Below, one piece after another: positions 56,491-64,000 of a stretch of 64,000 nt of DNA (position 1 is its first letter; every line of letters begins with the position of its first letter). A program made the translations under genes and the position numbers. The stretch comes from Pseudobutyrivibrio xylanivorans (GTDB lineage Bacteria; Bacillota; Clostridia; Lachnospirales; Lachnospiraceae), in NCBI RefSeq assembly GCF_008935055.1, contig NZ_CP043028.1, forward strand, positions 881,501 to 945,500. Reading direction: 5' to 3'. The notes under the pieces are model-generated. The model worked only from the letters and a program-made list of their open reading frames with translations, searched no databases and was not told the origin of the DNA.

Positions 56491-58223
56491 TAAATAGCCC
56501 CTAACTGCATTCTGTAATATTTTTCATATAAGCCGCCTTCTTTTATCAGCTGCTTGTGTGTTCCACGTTCTTTTATTCCGTCACCATCTAATACAATTAT
56601 TTCATCTGCACCAAGGATTGTTGATAAGCGATGAGCAATAGTTATAGTTGTCCTTCCCACTGCAAGCTTATCAAGGCTTTCCTGTATGTATCGCTCACTT
56701 TCGTTGTCAAGGGCGCTAGTGGCCTCATCCAAAATAAGAATCGGCGGATTCTTTAGGAATACACGTGAAATAGATATACGTTGCTTTTGTCCTCCAGAAA
56801 GCCTTGTTCCTCGCTCACCTACCTCTGTGTCAAAACCATTTGGAAGGCTTTCTATGAAATCAAGAAGGTCCGCGTTCTTTGCAGCCTCTACTATTTCATC
56901 CATTGTGGCATCTGGCTTTCCATAAGCTATGTTCTCCTTTATAGTTCCGTTAAACAGATAAACATCCTGCTGTACGATGCCAATGTAGGAACGAAGGGAT
57001 TTCTGTGTAACCGTCTTTACATCTACTCCATCTATGCACACCTGTCCTCCAGTCACATCATAAAATCTTGGTATCAAAGCACAAAGTGTAGTCTTTCCTC
57101 CTCCAGAAGGTCCTACAATGGCCACTGATTTTCCTGCATCAACATGGAGATCGATATTTTCCAGAACTGTCTCCTCTTCCTCGTAAGAGAATGACACATT
57201 CTTAAAATCAATCACACCAGTAACATCTTTAAGCTCTTTAGCATCTGGTCTATCTACTATTTCAGGCATTGTATCCATGACCTCTATAAAACGTTCAAAT
57301 CCAGCCAACCCCTTTTGGAGCTGTTCTGTAAATTCCACAAGTACATTTACTGGATTAATAAAAATATTAATATAAAGGGCATAAATGGCCAAATCCTCGC
57401 CCGTCAGCTGTCCTTTAGCAATGAAGCATCCTCCTGCCACTAATACCGTTATAAACATAAGTCCTTCAAAGAGGCTGTTTCCCGCATTAAAGGTTCCCAT
57501 AAGGATGTAATTCTGTTTCTTAGAAGATAGGAATGATATATTGCTTTTATCAAACTTTTCTGTCTCAATATCTTCACCCGTGAAGGACTTTACTACTCTG
57601 ATTCCACCAAGAGTATCCTGAAGTGATGAATTAATTCCAGCAATCTTCTTGCGATTATCTGCAAATGTAGCACGCATCTTCCTATTCTGCTTAATTGCAA
57701 ATATCGCCATAAAGAATACCACTACCATCAGACAGCTAGTCATTGGCACATTAATTCTCATCAAAAGAATTAATGAACCAATTATCTTAATTACTGAAAT
57801 AAAAATATTCTCTGGGCCATGATGTGCAAGCTCCGAAATATCAAATAAATCAGATACCAGCTTACTCATCATCTCTCCAGTGTTGTGATTGTCATAATAT
57901 GAAAAAGAGAATGCCTCATATCGTTCAAAAAGCTCACGTCTCATCCCAGATTCCATTTGGGCTCCCATCATATGCCCTTGATAACTGACATAATATCTAC
58001 ATGCGCTTCTAACGATATACATAGCAAGCAACAGAAACGCAATCATTCCAAGCTTACTGAGGATTACCTCTGGAGCCTCAAGAAAAAGAGTAGCTCTTAA
58101 TATCCTTAGAAACTGCGGAAATGTAAGATCAATGATTGAAAGTACTGTAGCACATATCAAATCTAAAACGAATACACCTATATATGGTTTGTAATATGGG
58201 ATAAATCTTTTGATAAGCTTCAC
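56490..58223 (-). CDS. ABC exporter, fused permease and ATPase
   Basis: 577 aa, six membrane spans (about 15-310) followed by an ABC domain. Walker A GPSGGGKTTLCALIPRF near residue 365, Q loop IGIVQQDVYLFNGTIK, signature RLSGGQKQRISISRVFL, Walker B PILILDEATSALD, H loop TIAHRLSTI. MsbA/lipid- or multidrug-exporter type that works as a homodimer or with a partner; substrate unknown. Confidence 0.92.
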   Translation of the reverse strand: MKLIKRFIPYYKPYIGVFVLDLICATVLSIIDLTFPQFLRILRATLFLEAPEVILSKLGMIAFLLLAMYIVRSACRYYVSYQGHMMGAQMESGMRRELFERYEAFSFSYYDNHNTGEMMSKLVSDLFDISELAHHGPENIFISVIKIIGSLILLMRINVPMTSCLMVVVFFMAIFAIKQNRKMRATFADNRKKIAGINSSLQDTLGGIRVVKSFTGEDIETEKFDKSNISFLSSKKQNYILMGTFNAGNSLFEGLMFITVLVAGGCFIAKGQLTGEDLAIYALYINIFINPVNVLVEFTEQLQKGLAGFERFIEVMDTMPEIVDRPDAKELKDVTGVIDFKNVSFSYEEEETVLENIDLHVDAGKSVAIVGPSGGGKTTLCALIPRFYDVTGGQVCIDGVDVKTVTQKSLRSYIGIVQQDVYLFNGTIKENIAYGKPDATMDEIVEAAKNADLLDFIESLPNGFDTEVGERGTRLSGGQKQRISISRVFLKNPPILILDEATSALDNESERYIQESLDKLAVGRTTITIAHRLSTILGADEIIVLDGDGIKERGTHKQLIKEGGLYEKYYRMQLGAI

Positions 58224-58358
58224 CTGGTGCCTCCTTATTTTCTCTGTCTATACTTTATCTCCAAATCTGTTCCTTAAATTATAGCTATTCCGTAATTGTA
58301 ATTCAAAGAAATAATACCTATAATTTCACTGAATAAACTAATTCTTGAGAGGTACATT

Positions 58359-58973
58359 ATGATTAAAACAATAATTTTTGACATTGGTGGCGTTCTAATC
58401 GGATACGACTGGACTAAATATCTGATGAAGGAATTTGATTATGATGAAGTTCTTGTAGAAAAAATTAAAGCTAATGTATTTGGCAATCATAAATGGGATG
58501 AAGTAGATAGAGGTGTTCTTACGAACGAAGAACTTGAACAGCTCTTTACCAAAGATGCTCCCGAGATTAAAGAAGAAATTCTTCATTTTTGGCATACTGC
58601 TGGAAATGCCCTTTGGCAGTATGATTTTGCAAAAGATTGGATAAATGAACTTAAAAATAGAGGCTATCAAGTCCTTTTCCTTTCCAACTGGTCATCACAC
58701 TTAAGAGAGCTTGCAGTAAAGCAGCTTGATTTCCTGCCTCTTCTTGATGGTGGTGTCTTCTCATACGAAGTGAAACTTATCAAGCCAGACCACGCTATCT
58801 ACCAGACCATTGTTGATAAGTACAATCTTAATCCCTCAGAATGTGTATTTCTTGATGACAGTGAAAGAAACGTCATCGGAGCCAGAGAATTTGGAATGAA
58901 TGCGGTTTGGGTTGAAAATAAAAACCACGATATTGCTGTTAATGGATTAGAAGAGCTGCTGTCAACTTCATAG
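58359..58973 (+). CDS. HAD-family hydrolase (YihX-type)
   Basis: 204 aa. Motif I DIGGVLIGYDW (nucleophile D8), motif II LFLSNWSSH, motif IV ECVFLDDSERNVIGA. Cap of the helical C1 type. Pattern resembles YihX, which dephosphorylates glucose 1-phosphate, but substrate cannot be fixed. GAGAGG precedes the ATG by six bases. Convergent with the PreA-like gene; the two stops overlap by 6 bp. Confidence 0.9.
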   Translation: MIKTIIFDIGGVLIGYDWTKYLMKEFDYDEVLVEKIKANVFGNHKWDEVDRGVLTNEELEQLFTKDAPEIKEEILHFWHTAGNALWQYDFAKDWINELKNRGYQVLFLSNWSSHLRELAVKQLDFLPLLDGGVFSYEVKLIKPDHAIYQTIVDKYNLNPSECVFLDDSERNVIGAREFGMNAVWVENKNHDIAVNGLEELLSTS

Positions 58974-60473
58974 AGACTTCGTTCTTTTAATTCTTTTCTT
59001 AGCAGGAGTAATCGCATTTTGTGGACACACTAATAGACAAAGATGACAACCAACACACTTGCTGCCATCTAGCTTTGGTATACGATTTTCAAATTTGATA
59101 GCCTGATGGCCACCATCATTGCAGGAAATCATACAGCGTCCACAGCCAATGCACTTATCCGAAATGAACTTAGGAAACAGAATCGTATCTCGTTCCAAAA
59201 CGTCGGTGCTATCGCTGACTAAATCAATTCCCGCTCCAATTATATCTTTTATTGAATTGTATCCCATCTGAGTAAGATAGTAATTCAATCCAGCCTTCAA
59301 ATCATCAATTATTCTATATCCATACTGCATTACTGCAGTAGTTATCTGAATTGACCCTGCTCCTAGGGTAATAAATTCAAGAGCATCTTTCCAGGTTTCA
59401 ACACCACCCATTCCACTGATATGTATGCTCTTGAGTTTTGGATTCTGAGCTATTTCTGATATAAATCTCAGAGCAATTGGTTTTACCGCATTTCCGCTAT
59501 ATCCACCCAATGCAGACTGCCCATGCACTGCTGGTTCAGGAACAAATGTAATAGGATTAACACCAGTAATACTTTTGATTGTATTTATAGCAGCGATTCC
59601 GTCTGCGCCCCCTCTAAGAGCAGCCTCAGCCGCTGGACTCATTGTGGCAACATTAGGAGTTAATTTTGCAAGAACTGGAATTGAACAACTGCTTTTTGCA
59701 GCCCTGGTGTATTGTTCCACAAGCTCTGGAATCTGCCCTATATCCGAGCCTAGTCCATCCTCCTGCATATTCGGGCAGGAAAAATTAAGTTCGATGGCAT
59801 CCGCTCCATTTTCCTGGCACAATCGCGCCAACTCCCCCCACTCTGCTTCATCCTGTCCCATGATAGAAGCCAAAATGAACTTTGTAGGATAATTCTTCTT
59901 TAATCTCCTAAAAATCTCCATGTTTTCAGCTACGCTATGGTCAGAAAGCTGCTCGATATTTTTAAAACCGATTATACTTCCATTGTCTCCTGTTATTGCT
60001 GAAAAACGAGGCGAAGCCTCATGTATCTCAAAGGAACAAATGGTCTTAAAGCATATTCCGGCCCACCCCGCTTCAAAGGCTCTGGCACACATATCATAAG
60101 TTGATGCCACTACCGATGAAGAGAGCATAAAAGGATTATCCAGTGGAATTCCACATAATTCACACTTTAATCTGTTCTCATCTGCTGGTATCTCAATCTC
60201 TACTTCAGGTCGAACTGTCTCATGCAGTCTTGTCATCAAATCTTTTATTTTTACATCACCGCTTTTTACACATGCTTTTTCGCATGGTGCAGCACAATTA
60301 GCACAGGGATTCTCTAATGGAATTTCAAGAGCAGCGATGTCCTCATTACCAAACCAAACATGTCTTAATATCTCGCCTGGCTGCATAAATACGCAGGCCA
60401 TATTGCATGGTCCGTCATAACATAATACGCAACTAATCATATCAGAACGTTTAACTATATTTTTTATGACCAT
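58968..60473 (-). CDS. PreA-like dihydropyrimidine dehydrogenase with N-terminal Fe-S domain
   Basis: 501 aa. N-terminal Cys cluster (CVLCYDGPCNMAC, CANCAAPCEKACVKSGDV) of the DPD/GltD type, a DHOD-like FMN barrel (about 105-410) with NFSCPN (catalytic Cys-containing loop) and ISGMGGVETWKDALEF, and a C-terminal two-cluster ferredoxin (CIGCGRCMISCNDGGHQAI; CVGCHLCLLVCPQNAI). It would reduce uracil or thymine or an analogous ring. In E. coli PreA needs PreT for the NAD(P)H half; here an N-terminal Fe-S part is fused but no FAD domain is seen. Confidence 0.88.
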   Translation of the reverse strand: MVIKNIVKRSDMISCVLCYDGPCNMACVFMQPGEILRHVWFGNEDIAALEIPLENPCANCAAPCEKACVKSGDVKIKDLMTRLHETVRPEVEIEIPADENRLKCELCGIPLDNPFMLSSSVVASTYDMCARAFEAGWAGICFKTICSFEIHEASPRFSAITGDNGSIIGFKNIEQLSDHSVAENMEIFRRLKKNYPTKFILASIMGQDEAEWGELARLCQENGADAIELNFSCPNMQEDGLGSDIGQIPELVEQYTRAAKSSCSIPVLAKLTPNVATMSPAAEAALRGGADGIAAINTIKSITGVNPITFVPEPAVHGQSALGGYSGNAVKPIALRFISEIAQNPKLKSIHISGMGGVETWKDALEFITLGAGSIQITTAVMQYGYRIIDDLKAGLNYYLTQMGYNSIKDIIGAGIDLVSDSTDVLERDTILFPKFISDKCIGCGRCMISCNDGGHQAIKFENRIPKLDGSKCVGCHLCLLVCPQNAITPAKKRIKRTKSL

Positions 60474-60568
60474 AAGATTCCCTCATAATTTACAGACAAT
60501 ATATAGTAACAGCTTAATAATACAATAAAATTATGTCAGTTTTAGGTTCTTATGTTATACGTTTTCTA

Positions 60569-60592
60569 TTTTGGCACACACGTGTGCCAAAA
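60569..60592. promoter_or_regulatory. Perfect 11+2+11 palindrome upstream of the PreA-like gene
   Basis: TTTTGGCACAC (60569-60579), AC, GTGTGCCAAAA (60582-60592), 95 bp upstream of the PreA-like start. Operator candidate for pyrimidine catabolism; could equally belong to an adjacent transcript. Binding protein unknown. Confidence 0.5.
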
Positions 60593-60625
60593 CTATCTTT
60601 CTATAATTTTAGCATACTAAAATAT

Positions 60626-60671
60626 AGCAGTCACTCTGAGAAATGCTTCGAATTTCTCAGAGGATACTGCT
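60626..60671. repeat. Two-stem hairpin, diverged family member
   Basis: Outer AGCAGT (60626-60631) / ACTGCT (60666-60671), then inner CTCTGAGAAAT (60634-60644) / ATTTCTCAGAG (60652-60662), loop GCTTCGA, so AATGCTTCG spans the tip as in the 92-nt elements. No clear U run. Confidence 0.6.
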
Positions 60672-60688
60672 GTCGCCGTACCCCACAT

Positions 60689-60747
60689 AAAAAGAGGAGC
60701 CAAACCCTCTTGGAAATAAATTTCCATCAGATTTGACTCCTCTTTTT
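60689..60747. terminator. Branched terminator-like hairpin
   Basis: Outer AAAAAGAGGAG (60689-60699) / CTCCTCTTTTT (60737-60747), extended by CAAA/TTTG, and an inner hairpin TGGAAAT-AA-ATTTCCA (60711-60726). U5 on both strands. Probably ends transcription leaving the integrase side on the minus strand. Confidence 0.75.
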
Positions 60748-60978
60748 ATATGCTGCTACTTCTCGTAGCTACGCTTCTAATCCTGTACGTATGGCATAAG
60801 TGCAACGCGACTTACTGTCCAATAATAAGGACGCATTCTCAGTCACTATTGGTAACTATGCCCCCGACTCGTAAATAGATAAAAGCATTATTAAGTACTA
60901 TTAGTCTTTATAAACCATAAAAAATAGGTCTATAGATATGTACTTTCATTATATATATGTCCGAAGAAAGAGCTCCTT
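60748..60978. other. Gene-free junction at the left end of the integrative element
   Basis: No convincing gene. GGCATA (60793) and TATGCC (60857) are complementary and bracket GTCC-AATAATAA-GGAC (60818-60833); a repeat-like pair AGTCACTATTGGT / AGTACTATTAGTC is spaced by about 50 bp. These could be integrase arm sites or att structure. The att core cannot be defined without the empty site. Confidence 0.35.
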
Positions 60979-62217
60979 CTAAAAATCCTTCCATTTCGCA
61001 GATAGATTCTGCATCGCTTCCTTCTTCTTTTCATCAGTGCATTCAGCGTATACTTCCATAGTGGTTTTGATGTTCTTATGGCCCATTACACTCTGAATCA
61101 CTTTTAAATTAGTTTCGTTCTCACAAAATCGAGTACAGAAGGTGTGTCTCAAATAGTGACATGAGAAGTGTGGTAACAACTCTGGCTCTCTTCGCTCTCT
61201 GGCTGCTCGTACCTCTTCCTTCATATTGTAAGCCTCTGTGATACGTCTGATAGCTGCATTGATATTCTGCTCTGATAGAACATTTCCCTGTTCATTCTTA
61301 AAAATGAAACCGCTCATTCCATCTATCTCTGTTTCATTGAAGCCTGTCTCACACTGTTCCTTGTACACTCTATCAAATGCTTCGTATACCTGATCCAGCA
61401 TCGGAATTGTTCTAATACCTGCCTCAGTCTTTGGAAGTGATACCGTCATTCTTTCCTTCTTATTAAATCGACTTTTCTTAGCTCTAACCAATGCGTGATT
61501 AATGCTAATCATTCGATTTTCCATATCGATATCTTCCCAACGAAGCCCTATAAACTCACCACAACGACAACCAGTACCTAATAATACTGTAAAAGCTGGA
61601 CTCCAATGATCAAATACTGGATGACCATCAATGAAATCCATAAAAGCCTTCTGCTGGTTGATAGTAAGAGCATTTCTAACACCCTTATTCTTACCAAGCT
61701 CAGCTGACATCTCATGATAAGCATCATTACATGGATTACTTCTTATTATTTCATCCCTAACTGCCATCTGAAATGTAGGATGCAAACAGCAATGTATGGT
61801 TCCTACTGTATTAGGCTTTATCTTGTCGTCCTCGACTAGCTGCTGATAGAACTTCTTAACATCAGAGAACTTGATATCTCCAATCAGCCTTTCACCAAAG
61901 CCTTTTCTAACATGAGCATTATACATAAGCTCGTAGTTTGTCTTAGTTGTCATTCTCAGATTGGTCTTTACTGCCATGTATCTGTCGAATGCCTGGTTTA
62001 CTGTAACATGTCCTCTTATATAATTATCAATCCCATCTAGCTGGTCTCGTTTGATTTCGTCTTCTCGTTCGCGCAGCTTCATCAAGTCTACTGAATAGAT
62101 AGTCCTGCGCTTTTTACGTGAGTCTAGGTAAGTGTACAGATAGCGACCTTCCTTTGGTCTATATTGTTCACCTGTTCTAAGTACTCTTCCTTTATTATCC
62201 TTTCTGGCCTTTGCCAT
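60979..62217 (-). CDS. int: Tyrosine integrase, Tn916 Int-like
   Basis: 412 aa. N-terminal arm-binding domain KDNKGRVLRTGEQYRPKEGR with YLYTYLDSRKKRRTIYSVD resembles the Tn916 Int N-terminus, then SAM-like core-binding domain, then the catalytic domain: Arg in GTGCRCGEFIGL, HYLRHTFCTRF with His-x-x-Arg, GHKNIKTTMEVYAEC with His and the nucleophilic Tyr. Inserts and excises the element by recombination at att sites. Its end lies toward the chromosomal junction, the usual arrangement. Confidence 0.95.
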   Translation of the reverse strand: MAKARKDNKGRVLRTGEQYRPKEGRYLYTYLDSRKKRRTIYSVDLMKLREREDEIKRDQLDGIDNYIRGHVTVNQAFDRYMAVKTNLRMTTKTNYELMYNAHVRKGFGERLIGDIKFSDVKKFYQQLVEDDKIKPNTVGTIHCCLHPTFQMAVRDEIIRSNPCNDAYHEMSAELGKNKGVRNALTINQQKAFMDFIDGHPVFDHWSPAFTVLLGTGCRCGEFIGLRWEDIDMENRMISINHALVRAKKSRFNKKERMTVSLPKTEAGIRTIPMLDQVYEAFDRVYKEQCETGFNETEIDGMSGFIFKNEQGNVLSEQNINAAIRRITEAYNMKEEVRAARERREPELLPHFSCHYLRHTFCTRFCENETNLKVIQSVMGHKNIKTTMEVYAECTDEKKKEAMQNLSAKWKDF

Positions 62218-62260
62218 AACTGCCTCCTTCTTACTAATAAGAAAGAAGCTCCTGCCTTAG

Positions 62261-62437
62261 CTATTCTGAATAAACCTTTTCAAGTCCCTCCAAAATAACC
62301 TGTGTCTTTGTTAATGATTTCTGTTTGGAATATGCTTCTAAGCGAGAATACTGTTCCGCTGTTAAACGAAGCGTCACTATTCTGTTCTTAGGATCATCAG
62401 CCTTAGGCCTTCCACCCTTGTTCTTTTCCTCGCTCAT
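62261..62437 (-). CDS. Ribbon-helix-helix DNA-binding protein
   Basis: 58 aa from the ATG at 62437, seven bases after AGGAGG; the longer frame to 62488 lacks one. Sequence GGRPKADDPKNRIVTLRLTA, then EQYSRLEAYSKQK and SLTKTQVILEGLEKVY, i.e. the strand and two helices of RHH/CopG proteins with a basic N-terminus. Likely a regulator or nucleoprotein part of the element, upstream of int. Confidence 0.8.
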   Translation of the reverse strand: MSEEKNKGGRPKADDPKNRIVTLRLTAEQYSRLEAYSKQKSLTKTQVILEGLEKVYSE

Positions 62438-62498
62438 CAATATTCCTCCTACAACAAATATTATAGTTTTTGTAATACAATAACGCAAGAGTTTCTTT

Positions 62499-62681
62499 CT
62501 ACAATCTAAATGATTCCAAATACTGGTCGAACACCTCTGTGTTTACCAAACAAAGCTTGTCCAGCTTATACACTGCGCCTGCATCATGGGCCATTCTTTC
62601 AAACTTCTTTTGACACATGGAGTACATTTCTGCACCTTCTTTATATCTTACAAACTTCTTGTTTTTGATTTCCTGATCCAT
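62499..62681 (-). CDS. Excisionase-like / DUF6462-type small protein
   Basis: 60 aa: NKKFVRYKEGAEMYSMCQKK, then FERMAHDAGAVYKLDKLCLV and NTEVFDQYLESFRL. Winged-helix-like arrangement similar to small proteins next to integrases in Lachnospiraceae mobile elements; DUF6462 from memory. Candidate Xis or regulator. Three bp after the upstream gene, so co-transcribed. Confidence 0.65.
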   Translation of the reverse strand: MDQEIKNKKFVRYKEGAEMYSMCQKKFERMAHDAGAVYKLDKLCLVNTEVFDQYLESFRL

Positions 62682-62684
62682 TTG

Positions 62685-63260
62685 CTATACCCCCTGCACC
62701 TTTGAATATCTCACGCTTGTAAACGCTATTACATTTGCCTTTATTTCTTTCTTAATTCTTCTAACCCTCTGATATGCTGACTCGTACTGAATGCCTCGCT
62801 CGTCTGCTATCGCTGTTAAATCCTTTTCCTTTAATAAGAAGCTTTGAATCAACAACATGTCATTCTCCTTCAGCTGCTGCATCTGGCTGTTAAACAATTC
62901 AAAGTCTCTTCGCATCTGTCGAAGCACTGCTGCATCTCTCATGAATTCCTCATCATGATCTGTATCATCCAGCACTCCATCTGAGAAATCACAAGCTATA
63001 ATTGCATCTCTTAATGATACATTTCTAATAGCCTGGTTTGCTGTACGGTCACTATGGAAGCCTCCACCTTGAACACGTACTCCTAAATCTCCTCTGTCTT
63101 CTCTGCGATTGAAGTCCTGCTCTTCCTCAATCATGTACACTAATCCTTGTGTATAGCTCTCAATGATTCCTGTAAATCTTGAATAGTTCTTACAGATATA
63201 ATCCACTCTCTTCTCAGGTGTTAAACCTGCATATTTTTCTAATACATTAGCCTCAGCCAT
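62685..63260 (-). CDS. Element-encoded protein with sigma-70 region 4-like C-terminal HTH
   Basis: 191 aa from the ATG at 63260 (GGAGG nine bases upstream); the frame to 63374 has no ribosome site. The C-terminal part LLIQSFLLKEKDLTAIADER, then GIQYESAYQRVRRIKKEIK, looks like an HTH of region-4 type. The first half is helical and acidic, with DRGDLGVRVQGGGFHSDRTA. Possibly a transcription factor of the element; no known family name. Confidence 0.65.
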   Translation of the reverse strand: MAEANVLEKYAGLTPEKRVDYICKNYSRFTGIIESYTQGLVYMIEEEQDFNRREDRGDLGVRVQGGGFHSDRTANQAIRNVSLRDAIIACDFSDGVLDDTDHDEEFMRDAAVLRQMRRDFELFNSQMQQLKENDMLLIQSFLLKEKDLTAIADERGIQYESAYQRVRRIKKEIKANVIAFTSVRYSKVQGV

Positions 63261-63374
63261 ACTCTTATTCCTCCTATTGAATCTGATGTATGTCTTTGGC
63301 AAACCGGTTTGTCCTCTTGACTTCTTTATAATACCCGGTAATACTTCATGGTTCGATGTATGAACCGACAACAA

Positions 63375-63397
63375 AAGGTTGTCGCTATGACAACCTT
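63375..63397. terminator. Hairpin with mutually exclusive partner upstream of the HTH gene
   Basis: AAGGTTGTC (63375-63383), loop GCTAT, GACAACCTT (63389-63397). GTTGTCG (63378-63384) could instead pair with CGACAAC (63366-63372), so two exclusive hairpins are possible in the leader. U-rich on the minus strand. Confidence 0.5.
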
Positions 63398-63404
63398 CAC
63401 AAAT

Positions 63405-63432
63405 AAAAAAGCACTACCAAAATTGGTAATGC
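63405..63432 (-). terminator. Intrinsic terminator of the AlbA_2-type gene
   Basis: GCACTACCAA (63411-63420) with TTGGTAATGC (63423-63432), one mismatch, followed on the minus strand by U6. Located past the heptamer array, about 170 bp after the stop. Confidence 0.7.
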
Positions 63433-63442
63433 TATATACTTC

Positions 63443-63594
63443 AGTCTCACGTAGTCTCAATATGTAAATGAGACTACATGAGACTAGCGTGAGACTGATT
63501 ATATATAAATCCTACTTTTTGTGATAAAACTGCGTGATTTTAACAACTTTAGTCTCATTATTTAAATGAGACTGCATGAGACTAGCATGAGACT
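63443..63594. repeat. Array of eight AGTCTCA/TGAGACT heptamers
   Basis: AGTCTCA at 63443, 63453, 63551 and TGAGACT at 63469, 63479, 63490, 63567, 63577, 63588 (heptamer starts; the first listed pair faces the triplet). Triplets are spaced 10 then 11 bp in both clusters, so sites fall on one helical face. The left cluster has two inverted copies, the right has one; total nine occurrences counting both orientations. Operator or replication/integration nucleoprotein site. Confidence 0.85.
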
Positions 63595-63598
63595 ATGT

Positions 63599-64000
63599 TT
63601 ACTTTAATTTCCAAATCCCATCTGCTTTATCATAAAATGCCCCAGTCACAACTTTGATTTTTGCATACTCTCTAAAGACTGTTGCTCTAGAAATGTCAAA
63701 CTCTGACATAACCTGTTCGACTGTAAGATATTTATTGTCGCATATCATATTATAAATTTTTTGCTGTCTTTCAGATAAAGTTTTCTTCTCTTCTGCTTCT
63801 TTTGCTGCTGTCTCGTTAAGCGGAATAACTATTTTAAAAACATCATCTTCAAACAATTCTGGTTTACCACCATCAGAATAGATAGGCGTATATTTATATA
63901 AGTTTCTCACACCCGAGCCAAGTGTATCAGTACGTCCTATATTAGCAAAGAAACTCTGAATAATTGGATTCTTAGGATATGGCTGAAACTCATCCTGCAT
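63599..64000 (-). CDS. AlbA_2/Schlafen-type DNA-binding protein with HATPase-like C-terminus, 5' end off the window
   Basis: C-terminal 133 residues. NPIIQSFFANIGRTDTLGSG, then VRNLYKY and FEDDVFKIVIPLNE match the HATPase_c_4-type region that follows the AlbA_2 domain in putative regulators. The last ~55 residues are a winged HTH (LSERQQKIYNMICDNKYLTV, EQVMSEFDISRATVFREY). Gene continues past 64000. Its stop is 5 bp from the heptamer array. Confidence 0.75.
   Translation of the reverse strand: MQDEFQPYPKNPIIQSFFANIGRTDTLGSGVRNLYKYTPIYSDGGKPELFEDDVFKIVIPLNETAAKEAEEKKTLSERQQKIYNMICDNKYLTVEQVMSEFDISRATVFREYAKIKVVTGAFYDKADGIWKLK

Noticed and set aside
60569..60592. Sigma-54 promoter (TTGGCAC...GC)
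   Set aside because: Eleven nt separate GG and GC instead of ten, and the perfect dyad explains the match better.
60750..60878. 42-codon plus-strand frame starting MLLLLVATLLILYVW
   Set aside because: No ribosome site, begins inside a terminator arm, and no similar peptide comes to mind; probably chance.
60748..60960. Possible small structured RNA (tmRNA or riboswitch-like) on the minus strand ending at the 60689-60747 terminator
   Set aside because: No tmRNA tag frame with an LAA end, no acceptor stem with CCA, and no motif of a known riboswitch; kept only as junction sequence.
63443..63594. CRISPR array
   Set aside because: The repeats are only 7 bp, inverted and direct, with 3-4 bp between them; no spacers and no cas genes.

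Overview
The window reads as chromosome of an AT-rich, flagellated anaerobic Firmicute of the family Lachnospiraceae, most like Butyrivibrio/Pseudobutyrivibrio. Evidence: Lachnospiraceae-style flagellin/FliS/959-aa flagellar-type protein block, a Tad (Flp) pilus locus, two-[4Fe-4S] ferredoxin, a Na+-type F-ATP synthase c subunit, GdpP, MecA, and a beta-galactoside ABC/lacZ/galK operon. Genus assignment is inference. No tRNA, rRNA, CRISPR array or insertion sequence was seen.

Layout. 1-3.2 kb: Tad pilus assembly genes (tadB partial, tadA, tadZ-like, prepilin peptidase), minus strand. 3.4-8.5 kb: fliS-like chaperone, flagellin with a sigma-28-type promoter, and a large protein whose C-terminus resembles the FliK hook-length domain. 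8.6-13.8 kb: housekeeping run pepD-pfkA-dnaX-ybaB-recR. 14.0 kb: greA (plus). 14.6-17.2 kb: phosphatidylethanolamine synthesis (psd, pssA) with a flippase-like membrane protein. 17.3-24.8 kb: complete F1Fo ATP synthase operon (atpZ-I-B-E-F-H-A-G-D-C plus a coiled-coil ORF), preceded by comEB, a phosphatase-like protein and sua5. 26.9-30.9 kb: GH18 protein and a kinase/P-loop/48-aa peptide cluster. 31.1-36.5 kb: mecA, ferredoxin, DUF1858 protein, dnaB, rplI, gdpP. 36.7-38.8 kb: MsmX-type ABC ATPase and a PucR/CdaR-type regulator. 38.9-48.2 kb: galactoside operon (binding protein, two permeases, lacZ, small membrane protein, galK) and an AraC regulator; it has no ATPase of its own, so the MsmX-type ATPase at 36.8 kb is the obvious candidate partner. 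48.2-52.5 kb: aminotransferase, diguanylate cyclase, chemoreceptor. 52.7-60.5 kb: MocR-like regulator with 2-hydroxyacid dehydrogenase, a divergent ECF S component, sfsA, ABC exporter, HAD hydrolase, PreA-like dihydropyrimidine dehydrogenase. 61-64 kb: one end of an integrative element with a Tn916-type integrase, small DNA-binding proteins and an ordered array of eight TGAGACT heptamers.

Themes for the hunt: a dispersed family of ~92-nt bidirectional terminator elements with covarying stems; a terminator hairpin that contains the ribosome binding site and TTG start of the next gene; several proteins that kept the fold but lost a catalytic residue (phosphatase-like Cys to Ser, MocR PLP Lys to Arg); and the heptamer array in the mobile element.
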